Below are positions 42,725 to 52,991 of a stretch of 64,000 nucleotides of DNA, one piece after another; within the stretch, counting starts at the first letter, position 1; each line of letters opens with the position of its first letter. This DNA is from Iris pallida (Eukaryota; Streptophyta; Magnoliopsida; Asparagales; Iridaceae). The stretch spans positions 15,359,299 to 15,423,298 of the forward strand of contig JANAVB010042220.1 of NCBI GenBank assembly GCA_029216955.1. The letters are read 5' to 3'. The translations under genes were made by a program, and so were the position numbers. Under the pieces are notes generated by a model. That model saw only the letters and a program-made list of their open reading frames with translations. It searched no databases and was not told where the DNA came from.

Positions 42725-44583
42725 TGTAACGTCCCAGTCCTAAAAATAGAAGGACTATAACGTAATCATGCCAGTTGTATACATACGAAGTATATGGACC
42801 GTCGTATGTATACATAAGTTGTGAAATGCAGTAACCAAGGCACTAAATCTCATCCACAAAGATAAATAATGATATAAAAGCAACTTTAAATTTTGTCATG
42901 TATACAATCGTTGGGCGGAGACAAATCCACTACCAACTAATTTAAATAAGAAAAAAATATACAAAGAAAATGATTTGGTCGAGCGAAGGAGATGACGATC
43001 CAAAAGCAACATCTCGAAGGATTAGAGCGCAAGTTATGGCCTTAGCTACAACACCTGCAGGAAGTCACAAAACACACCTGGAGAGATCACCAGGTCCTCA
43101 GAGGGACGTAACAGGATACAATAAACATGCCATATAAATACTGAATATAAAATATGCCACAAACAAAAGTAAGTGACAAGACAACAATAAGGTAATCTAA
43201 CCATACTAAAGTGAACATGCAGTTGAGAACAAACCTTTCGTCGCATGAGCCCTGGATGTAAATGAGATCTGGTATAGTCCCCACTTGGGCACCAGTGACC
43301 TAAGCGCATGACGTTCAAAAACGACAGTGGCAAACCTGAGGGGCTAATCATACCCGTATCTCCAGCGGAGCTTCCGGGTTACAAGGGAAGTGCAATCGAA
43401 GTCCATACGACAAAGAAATGTTCTCCCCACCCGATGCACCTATCCAGTCGCATCTACGACCATGTAACACTACTAACCGTCGAGTCTTCTAACATGCATC
43501 TATTGACAGTTAGACCTACGCACGTCCCATACGCATCAGTGATCAGCCAACACGCAAGTCCGGAGGCTATATGCTACTCACAACTCACACATCTCGTGCC
43601 ACCTCTGTGTCAAGGTTTATGTAGATGTGCTAAACTAACGGTAGTCTCCTAACTCTAGGTCCACATGCTATCAAAGGATAATAACAAAGTACAACTAATA
43701 TCACTGAGCAGGCAATAAATCAGGAACTGCAATAATGGTACAACTAAAAGAACCGAAAATAAATATATAGTGATATGCAATAAATAAAATGCAGACTAAT
43801 TATAAACAGTAAATTATGACAAGGTATTTTGCCTGGTGTGTCTCCTGGTGTGGTGCGATATTCTGTCATATTCCAATAGTCCAATAGCCATGGTCGATGT
43901 GTAGGGGTCCGAGGTCGCGAAAAATAGGCAAGCATGATTAGTCATGAGTAATGAGGATAATTGGAAGAATTTGTGGAGTAGATAAATATACAAATTCTTA
44001 GAAAATATTTATATTACTTTAAAAAAAACATGTTTACTTGTAAAAATTTATTTACGGAAATACTTAAAAATATATATATGTATAATAATTTTGAAATTTA
44101 CATCTCATTAGTCAAAATACTCTAAGTTGTAAAATATGATTAAGGTGGAAACTATATTTCATAATTTAAAATATCTATTTTAGATAAATATTTAAAAATA
44201 TTTCTAAATCATTTAGATCAAAAAGTATAACTGGTCAAATATGTGTACATATAAATCGAAAAGAATATTTTAGTGATTTAAAAACTAACTTAAAATTTAC
44301 TAGAAAACATTTGTTCAATTAAAATAATAGTAATAATAATAATGTAAGTAATAATATTTAACAAACAACAACTAATATTAATAATAATATATAAATAATA
44401 AAATAAATGACACAATTCTAGTAATTAAGATAAATGATAATAATAATAAAAATGCTACTTATAACCATATACAAAATAATATAAGTAATTGCTACACTAG
44501 ATATTATGCTGTTATGCAGAAGTTTAATATTAAGACTAATAACAGCAACCAATTTAATAATAATAATAGTAATAATAGTAATA

Positions 44584-44629
<46 letters not shown>

Positions 44630-44938
44630 GACAGCAGTTTAAGTTACTTCCACAAAAACCCAATCAAATAAAATTAGACAGGAGAGGGTCTTATGAGACC
44701 ACGTCTCCACTGTTGAACAAAAATCAAAGGGGGGTTGTGACTTACATAGGGGCTCGATCGGCGCTCCTTCGTTGAGAGGACGTCGCAAGTCAAAGAACAC
44801 GACGCGGCTTACGGAAGTCGTCGGGACGCGACGATGGCGGTGCCGCGCTCGTCCAGGTGCGGAGGCAGAAGTTGGCCGCGGATCTCGCCGGTGATGGCTG
44901 GGTTCGGCGGCACAGTCGGAGATGAAGCTCGATCCCTA
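42725..44938 (-). mobile_element. Minus-strand LTR, 3' part (interrupted by the gypsy insertion)
   Basis: Begins on the plus strand with TGTAACGTCCCAGTCC, the inverse of an LTR end (GGACTGGGACGTTACA) matching the plus-strand LTR end at 3708. It contains the conserved run GTTACGTCCCTCTGAGGACC (minus strand, about 43115-43095) also found near 3410. It is cut by a plus-strand gypsy element at 44939 and appears to continue at 55826. The frame at 43308-43652 has no recognisable family. Confidence 0.5.
44556..44634. repeat. (AAT)n microsatellite
   Basis: TAATAATAG then AATAATAATAAT triplets over about 75 bp, inside the interrupted minus-strand LTR. Confidence 0.95.
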
Positions 44939-47844
44939 TGTCACTTCCCGTTCCCAGAATATGTATTTATTTAATATTTATCATGTATTATTCTGTATTT
45001 AAATTCCTTTAATTTTATGTTAATTAATTTCCTGTATTTTTATTTCTGTATTTTACTTTCTGCTTTTATACTCTGCTTTAGCTTTGCTTTGGGTTCGACT
45101 TGGATTGGTTTAATTATGTTGGTTCATCATGAACCGAAACAAACCCTCACCTACCACTACCCCTTCATTTAAAGCCCATCCCCTTTCTCTCTCTTCGTTT
45201 ACTTCACCATTACTCTTCTTACTCTTCTTCTTCCTCCATAACTCTCCCACCCACCCATTTGGAGAGGCAAGTACATCTTGCACACCATGAGGGATTTCAT
45301 GCATCTCCATTTATTTTTAGTCCATGTTGTTCATCTTCTCTTCCTCTACAAGTTTAGGTCTTGAAGTTCTTGATTTCCATGGATGGTTGGGTGTAGATCT
45401 AAATTTTAAGTTTTGGTTTTTATATGGATTTTATGGTTTTGATCTATCAAACTTTGTTGTTTTCGAAAATAAGTGGTTCCATGATGTAGAGAATTTAATT
45501 TTACCAAAGTTTGGCTGTTGAAAAGTTAGATTTCGACTTGTTTTGTGGAAGTTATGGCCAAAAGTATTTTTGTTCATTTCTATGTTCATCTGTAGCATAA
45601 GGCACATGTCGCAGTTGGCCGCGTATGGTGTCGCGAATGAGCCGCATAAGGCACATGTCGCAGTAGGCCGTATATGGTGTCGCGAATGAGCTGCATAAGG
45701 CACATGTCGCAGTTGGACGCATCTGGTGTCGCGAATGAGCCGCATAAGGCACATATCGCAGTAGGCCGCATATGGTGTCGCGAATGAGCCGCATAAGGCA
45801 CATGTTGCAGTTGGCCGCATATGGTGTCGCGAATGGGCCGCATGAGGAACATGTCGCAGTAGGCCGCATATGGTGTCGCGAATGAGCCGCATAAGGCACA
45901 TGTCGCAGTAGGCCGCATATGGTGTCGCGTTTGGGCCGCATAAGCTGCATGTCGCAGTAGGCCGCATATGGTGTCTCGGTTGGGCCGCATAGGCCGCATG
46001 TCGCAGTTGAGTCGCATATGGTGTCGCGATTGGGCCGTATAGGCCGCATGTCGCAGTTGAGCCGCATATGGTGTCGTAGTTGGGCTGCATATGCCGCATG
46101 AGCCGCATGTCACAGTTGGTCTGCATGCATGTCGCAGAATAGGCCGCATAATGCCTATTTTGGTTGTTTCTGACTGTTATATGTCCTATTTTGACTGAAT
46201 TGTGGCTAGAATTTCTTCTAACTCCCAACATGAAAGTTGTAGATCTTTTCATTGGCTTCAAGAATATGTTACCAACTATTTTATACTAGTTATAGACTCG
46301 ACCATGCTTAATACTAATTTGACTTTCATGCCTTATCACGAATTGACCCCGACTGTTACTTTGACTAATAATTGATCATGCGTTCTTAGTTGGAACTAAG
46401 AGACTGACTAGTCTTCTTATTGAATTGAATGAATGAGACACGTTCATATTAACTATGAACTATTATAATCGATTGGCCGATCCCGAATATTGACATACAG
46501 ACACACATGCAGGCTTCAATTTATTTATTTAGTTTCTACAAAAGCAGCATGTGTACTTGATGGTCAAGGCATGATTATTTCATGGTTAGTTTTGATTGTT
46601 GCATTACGCTATGTAAGACCTACAACCTAACCTCACGGGTATCGTTATAGAGTTAGGCATATCGTACTTGTATGGAAGTACTCATTCTGAATGACCATGA
46701 TCCACGGTATGGGATTTCATTCAACGTAGAGACTACTAAGTTAAATAAAATAATGATTACATGGAGAGAGTGGATTCCCAAGTTCTTACATGGCAGCCCT
46801 CTTTGGGACTATTAAGTGCCCGACAGGCCGACTGGTTCCTACAGATACTACAAATCTGCCACACGGGCAGGGAGTGGTATCTGCTTATAATTATTTATTG
46901 TATATTGTATATTGATGACGGGCATCCCGCTGGGACTCGTCTAATTCATGATTGGCATAATTGATTGACTGGATAGACTAGCCTTGCTTACATATAGTAA
47001 GAACTGAGGAATCCTTATTGTATATTTCCATGGTAACTTAGAACTCACAATAGCAAGCCGTAGAAGTTGAATGGCCGTTTAAATTGATTTGTTTGTGTAC
47101 TGTACCTACTCTGTTACTTAACTGAGATGACCAGAATGTCAGGACATGACGGGCCAATTTTTGTCCTTGTTTTGTTGGGAGGTTGGTTCGAAGTATCGTG
47201 ATGTTATGTGAATCCTAGTAGCAAACAGAGGTCTATATATCATATTCTTTTATTACTGGTTTAATTCCTCATATCGTGCTTCCTTGCGGTACTTGCTATT
47301 AGAGGTCTAATCTCTCTGGTTTTGCATGGCCAGATTTAGAGCCGGTTCCCGAGGACTCAGCTTACTTCCACCTCCAAGATGGTCAATACTAGAGGGATGA
47401 TCGCCGGAGGACTCGACTGGGTTTCTTACTTCCCCGCTCATTTTGTTACTTACTTTATATTTTGCTGTTTGGCATCGACATGTTAATCGGATTGTCTTGT
47501 ACTTACTTTTACATAATTGTAATTAAGTCAGACTGCAACTGATAACAATTGTGTATACTTTACTACATCATCTGGCTATGTTTTGTAAAGCCAAATCTCA
47601 AGAACATTTTGACTGAGCGTTTGGGATGCCTTACTGCTTTATCTCACATGTTCTCTATTACTGTTTCTTGCTTGAAGGATTGAGACAATAGATGTGAAGT
47701 GACCATAGTGAGACTTTCATGTAGTATGCACCCCCTCGTCTTTTAGACAACATTGATCGTATTATACGGTATTTATCTACCCATAATACGTAGCTGGCTG
47801 AGTCATTTTCTCGCTCTCCAGTATTCTGGTTCTGGAGTATGACA
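44939..47844 (+). repeat. 5' LTR of the gypsy element (2,906 bp)
   Basis: TGTCACTTCCCGTTCCC to GTTCTGGAGTATGACA. A TATA-like TTTAAAGCCC at about 45170 precedes CTTTCTCTCTC pyrimidine runs. It carries a 49-bp minisatellite and is about 70 bp longer than the 3' LTR. Frames within it are not genes. Confidence 0.94.
45600..46150. repeat. 49-bp minisatellite in the 5' LTR
   Basis: About 11 units of GGCCGCATATGGTGTCGCGA then ATGAGCCGCATAAGGCACAT then GTCGCAGT. Units start near 45618, 45667 and 45717. The minus-strand frames of 171-276 codons rich in RHHMRPTATCALCGS are translations of this repeat, not proteins. Confidence 0.93.
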
Positions 47845-47853
47845 AAATTTTAG

Positions 47854-47869
47854 TGGTGGCCCATGCAGG
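47854..47869 (+). promoter_or_regulatory. Candidate non-canonical primer-binding site
   Basis: TGGTGGCCCATGCAGG begins 10 bp inside the 5' LTR. It is not the usual Met-tRNA site (TGGTATCAGAGC). A similar TGGTAGCCCATACAGG occupies the equivalent place in the minus-strand gypsy element near 63,900. It resembles a tRNA-Ala site in part, but the match is incomplete. Confidence 0.4.
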
Positions 47870-47964
47870 TCTAATTTCAGACTTGTGGGGTGTTTTAATT
47901 TATATGATGTCTAAATCACACATGTTCCCCCTTGATCTCATGATTCGTTACTCTCGACTCTAGC

Positions 47965-49476
47965 TTGACATTCTGGTATCCTTTGACTTCATTGATCTTT
48001 TCTGTTCGATCGTTTGATTGTTCTTTTGTCTCTTTTCTTAGGGGCACTTCGTCGGTATCTGCCAGGACTGGACAACAACAACAACAAGGGCAACACGGAC
48101 AACCTGACCATGTTGGTCAGCAACAAGGGCCGGTACTAACTCAAGAGACTATCCAAGAAGAAGTAATAGTGGAAGCAGCAACTGGATCACAGTATCCCGA
48201 GGTTCCACCACCACCAACAGTTCTACCTACCCCTGTGGAAGTGGACACACCAACCCTTCTGGAGATCATGAGAGGGATGATGGCTACTCAGCAACATCAG
48301 ATGTTAGCCCAGCAGCGCATGCACGCTCAGTTACAAGAGCAGAATGTATTACTCAATTAAGGATTGCAGACGGCTTTGGAAAGAGGGACGAGGACAGATT
48401 CAGGAGCATCAGCCAGGTTTTACAAGTACAACCCCCGTCGCTTCGAGGGCACGGAAGATGCCATCTCAGCAGATGCATGGCTTAAGGATATTGAGGCTAT
48501 TCTGACAGCAGCTAAGGTGCCGGCAGAAGAACATGTGGATCAAGTGAAGTTGTTACTTCAGGATCTCGCACGTGATTGGTGGGAATCAGAAGAAGTCGAC
48601 ATCAGACGTCCTGTTGCTTGGGACGATTTTACCGTAAGATTCAAGACGAAGTACTATGGGGTTGTGGCGCAGTTTGAGCTACAACAGAAGTTTATCACCT
48701 CAAGCAGGCCGGCAAGACGGTAGATGCTTATGCAGCGAAGTTCTGAAGATTGAGCAGGTTCACCCCAGAGATGGTAGCAACGGAGAGCCAGAGGGCTATG
48801 AGGTTCCAGCAAGGGTTTCATCTTGAGCTCTTACAATTGATAGAAGGGCACAACTACCAGACTTTTGATGAAGTATTGACCGCAACCCGAAGGCATGAGA
48901 TCACCGTTCAGAGGATCACAGCAAGGACTGGAGGTCAGAAGAGATCCCACAATCAGATTGAAGGATGAGGGGGAACAGTACCCCAAACAACAGCACCATC
49001 CCTTGGCATACGCATTCATGATGTGGCAATATGAGGGCCAGCACCACCACCCAGACATCAGTAACAGCAACAGAGGAAGAACCAACAACCCCCAGCGGGC
49101 TGCACTTATTGTGGGAAGGTAGGGCATACTAGAGATGTGTGTCGGACATTAAACGAGCAGTATTTGATATGTGGAAGCCCAGATCATCGGGTTACCACCT
49201 GTCCCATGAATTCGAGGTCAGGAGAACCAGTACAACAATTTTCTGCTCTGCCAGCACCAGGGGCAGGCCAGTATCGAGGACCAGCGGTGGCAGTGAGACC
49301 GTTGGCACAGTGCCCGTTCATGACACAGGCTCAGATGTTTCGGCAGCATGGACCGCCGATGCAGCAACACCAACATAGACCACCCCAGCATCATCAAGAT
49401 AGGGGCCAGCAGCAGCACCAGGCTAGCCGCAACATGGGAACCAATAAGGAGGTCGAGGGCAGGCATTCACTCTGTC
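47965..49476 (+). pseudogene. gag of the gypsy element, disrupted
   Basis: Capsid and nucleocapsid region. A Gln/Pro-rich start (TGQQQQQGQHGQPDH) ends at a TAA at 48358 where a Gln is expected, then RFYKYNPRRFEGTEDAISAD and WWESEEVDIRRP (48420-48610), a frameshift near 48710, then FHLELLQLIEGHNYQTFDEV (about 48810-48870). A CX2CX4HX4C knuckle, CTYCGKVGHTRDVC, is at about 49100-49141, followed by a second, incomplete one (ICGSPDHRVTTC). At least three frame changes. Confidence 0.85.
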
Positions 49477-49477
49477 C

Positions 49478-50092
49478 TTGGAAGAGGCATTAGCATCGGA
49501 AGATGTTGTGGCAGGTAACATTCTCGTCGCCTCATATCCCGCAGTAGCATTGTTTGATTCAGGAGCATCACACTCATTTATATCTGCACAATTTACAATA
49601 CGGCTAGGAATGGAATTCGAGGCATTGCTAGGGAGGTTAAATATACTCACTGGTAATGGGGTCGTAGGAGTTAGTAGGATTATTTTAGCATGTAGCGTTG
49701 TAGTTTGCGGGCATTCCTTACCCGCCAGGTTGATAGAATTTTATGTTAGAAATTTTGATGTTATCTTAGGCATGGACTGGCTGAAAGACAGTTATGCGAT
49801 GATAGATTGTCGTAGAGGGAGTGTATCTTTTGATATTCCAGGCATGAAGAGATTTACCTTAGTCAGGTCAGTGGCAGCTCAACCAGAGCAGGGAGTAGTG
49901 ACGACAATGGAAGAAGTTCAAGTTCCGAAGGTAGTTGAAGATTTTCTAGACGTATTTTCTGAAGAACTTCCAGGCCTACCACCGATTAGAGATATTGAGT
50001 TCAGTATAGAATTGGCACCTGTAACTAAACCAATATCAGATCGAGTTACAGAATGGCGGATTCAGAGCAGGCCAAGGTATATTAGCACATAG
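49478..50092 (+). pseudogene. Aspartic protease and RT N-terminus of the gypsy element
   Basis: Retropepsin with the catalytic Asp in ALFDSGASHSFIS (about 49547-49585) and the second conserved part LIEFYVRNFDVILGMDWL. It continues into the linker VPKVVEDFLDVFSEELPGLP, the usual start of the gypsy RT region, and ends at a stop at 50090 in a damaged stretch. Confidence 0.87.
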
Positions 50093-50148
50093 AAGAACTG
50101 AAGGAGAAGAAGTTCATCCAAGCTAGCATATCACCATGGGCAGTACCA

Positions 50149-51048
50149 GTGGTACTTGTGGGGAAGAAGGATGGGTCATCCAAATTGTGTATTGATTATA
50201 GGAAGCTTAACGCGGCGACAATAAAGAACAAGTACCCACTACCCAGGATCGACGACTTATTTGATCAGTTGAGCAAAGCTAGAGTTTTCTCCAATATAGA
50301 TCTTCGTTCAGGGTATCATCAAGTGAGAGTTCGGAAGGAGGATATTCCCAAGACAGCATTCAGGTCGAAGTATGGGCATTATGAATTCTTAGTAATGCCG
50401 TTTGGTTTGACCAATGCTCCAGCAATATTTATGGATTTGATGAACCGTATCTTTATGCCATACTTAGATCAGTTTGTCGTTGTGTTTCTTGACGACAGTC
50501 TCGTATATTTTGCCAGTGAAGAGGAGCATGAAGACTACCTCAGGAAAGTGTTACAGGTTCTGAGAGAGAACCAGTTGTATGCCAAGCTCAGCAAGTGTGA
50601 GTTTTGGTCGGATCACATTTCATTTTTGGGTCATATCATATCAGGCAAGAAGGTAGAAGCAGTAGAGAGTTGGCCAATACCCAAGACCGTAGCTGATGTG
50701 CAGAGTTTCTTGGTATTGGCAGGATATTACAGAAGGTTCGTATCAGACTTTGCAAGGCTTTCAGCACCCATGACCCGCTTGACACAGAAGGATGTACCAT
50801 TCGTCTGGTCGGCAGAATGCCAGGCATCATTTGAGAATATGAAGCAGAAGTTGATATCAGCATGTATTCTTACATTGCCAGTTGGACCCGGAGGTTTTAC
50901 AGTATATCATGATACGTCAGGAAAAGGACTTGGGTGCGTCCTAATGCAACATGGGAAGGTGATAGCATATGCATCTAGGCAACTTCGAGACCACAAGAAG
51001 AATTATCCAACTCATGACTTGGAGTTGGCAGCAGCAGTATTACTTTGA
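50149..51048 (+). pseudogene. Reverse transcriptase and RNase H start of the gypsy element
   Basis: A 299-codon open stretch: [44 protein letters not shown], the catalytic box [10 protein letters not shown] (usual form FIDDILVY), [17 protein letters not shown], and RNase H beginning with [21 protein letters not shown] frameshift at about 51035 moves the rest of RNase H to another frame. Confidence 0.9.
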
Positions 51049-51386
51049 AGCTATGGAGGCAATACTTATATGGTGACCGAGTGGACATGTACACAGACCA
51101 TAAAAGTATGAAGTACATCTTTACTCAGAAGGAACTGAACATGAGACAGAGAAGATGGTTGGAGTTGATCAAGGATTACGACGTGGAGCTTCAGTATCAT
51201 CCAGGCAAGGCTAATATGGTAGCAGACGCTCTTAGCAGGAGAGGCGGCGCATTTATGTTGACAACACAGAAGCACATTTTAGAAAAACTTCAGGAGATGG
51301 GCATCGAAGTTGTACTTCCTAGTGATGTAGATTTCTGGCAAGTCTACATTCAATCCGACTTGGTAGACAGGATCAAGGCAGCTTAG
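51045..51386 (+). pseudogene. RNase H C-terminal part of the gypsy element
   Basis: [40 protein letters not shown] and [16 protein letters not shown], the RNase H end shared by Ty3/gypsy elements. Stop at 51384. Confidence 0.88.
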
Positions 51387-51442
51387 GCACAGGACCCAAG
51401 GATTCAGAAGCTTAGGGCATGTGAGTCAGGACTCAGAAGGAG

Positions 51443-52415
51443 TTGAAAATTCACAAAGATGGTACGCTTAGGTTTGGATCATGCCTATGTGTGCCTATTG
51501 GAGATATCAGACATGAGGTTATGACAGATGCTCACAGTTTCTTAATATTCTATACACCCTGGAGGGACCAAGATGTACCAAGATATCAAGCATCACTTCT
51601 GGTGGAACGGAATGAAGAGGAGATAGCTAGATTCGTTTCCCGTTGCTTGGTATGTCAGCAAGTGAAGGCAGAACAACAGAGGCTAGCTGGGTTATTGCAA
51701 CCGCTTCCTATCCCGAATGGAAATGGGAACACATCACAATAGACTTTGTGACCGTTTACGAGATCACCAAGTGGTAAAGATGCTATTTGGGTGATAGTAG
51801 ATCGGCTTACAAAGGTGGTACACTTTCTTTCTTTCAGAGTAGGGCAATCTACAGAAAAGTTGGCAGAGTTGTATATGCAGCAGATAGTCAGACATGGAGT
51901 CCCTGTCAGCATTGTGTCAGACCGAGATACCCGCTTTATATCACATTTCTGGAAGAGCTTACATCATAGTCTGGGTACCAAGTTAAGATTTAGCACGGCT
52001 TACCATCCCAGACAGACGGGCAATCAGAAAGAACAATTCAGACTTTGGAAGACATGTTGCGAGCTTTCACTCTGGATTTTGGAGGATCTTGGGAGAGCCA
52101 CCTGCACTTAGTTGAGTTCTCATACAACAACAGTTATCAAGCCAGTATCCAGATGGCACATTTGAAGCACTATATGGTAAGAAGTGTAGGTCGCCACTAG
52201 CATGGGATGATATCGAGGAGAGGAAGATGCTAGGCCCAGAAATGATTGTCTAGACTGTTGAAGTGATTAAGAGAATTAGAGAGCGACTTCGAGTTGCGCA
52301 GGATCGGCATCGTCATTCGGCGGACCAGCATCGTAGGCGCTAGAGTTTTCTGTTGGGGACCACGTGTTCTTGCGGATCTCACCTACCCGTGGGGTCATTA
52401 GGTTTGGCGTTCACG
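51443..52415 (+). pseudogene. Integrase of the gypsy element, disrupted
   Basis: N-terminal zinc-binding part with CLVCQQVKAEQQR (about 51640-51680), then the core: VDRLTKVVHFLSF with the first Asp (about 51795), IVSDRDTRFISHFW with the second (about 51915) and YHPRQTG. The Glu-containing GQSER(T)IQT segment lies in another frame after an indel near 52010. The core is further broken near 51730 and 52130-52250. Confidence 0.85.
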
Positions 52416-52419
52416 GAAA

Positions 52420-52782
52420 TTGAGTCCGCAGTACGTGGGCCTTTTTATCCTTGATAGGATAGGCGATATTGCTTATTGTTTATCCCTTCCACCTTCGTTA
52501 CGAGAGGTGTATGACGTATTTCATGTATCTCTGTTGAAGGTATGTATCGGACCCCAGCCATATCCTTATCATTCTGAGCTGGTTGTTGGTACCGACCTGT
52601 CTTATAAGGAACAGCCTGTGTCCATTTTGGACCGAAGAGAAGATACTCCAGAACAACAGTTAGCCTTGTCCGGTTGCTTGGGGTCATCACTCTTTAGGAG
52701 AGTCAACGTGGGAACGTGAGGATGATATCCGATCACGGTATCCGTACCTGTTTGACTCACAAGATATCTCTTTCTGTATACC
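52420..52782 (+). pseudogene. Integrase C-terminus with chromodomain-like tail
   Basis: SPQYVGLFILDRIGDIAY, LREVYDVFHVSLLK, then YKEQPVSILDRRE and, one frame away, STWEREDDIRSRYPYLF. This is the usual C-terminal module of plant chromovirus integrases. An indel near 52655 separates the halves. Confidence 0.78.
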
Positions 52783-52975
52783 TTGATTGTTTTAACTCCT
52801 CATGTTTGCCACCTTATGAGTAAATTGCTTGATGTCGTAGATTGTTAAACATAAATATGTTATTTGCTGTTGACATCGTAAAATATTTCTTGCTCCAATT
52901 GCTTGTACTTAGATTAGTTTAGCTTTGATGTTCTCATCCTGCTTGGATTTGAAATTCCGAGGACAGAATTTTTTT

Positions 52976-52991
52976 CTAAGGAGGGTAGAGA
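52976..52991 (+). promoter_or_regulatory. Polypurine tract of the gypsy element
   Basis: TAAGGAGGGTAGAGA directly abuts the TG of the 3' LTR, as expected for plus-strand priming. It follows TTCCGAGGACAGAATTTTTT, typical of plant chromoviruses. Confidence 0.8.

Noticed and set aside
45431..46261. Minus-strand frame of 276 codons (and 171- and 187-codon frames beside it) rich in RHHMRPTATCALCGS
   Set aside because: It is a translation of the 49-bp LTR minisatellite; the same happens in the 3' LTR. The period is not a multiple of 3, so all frames stay open.
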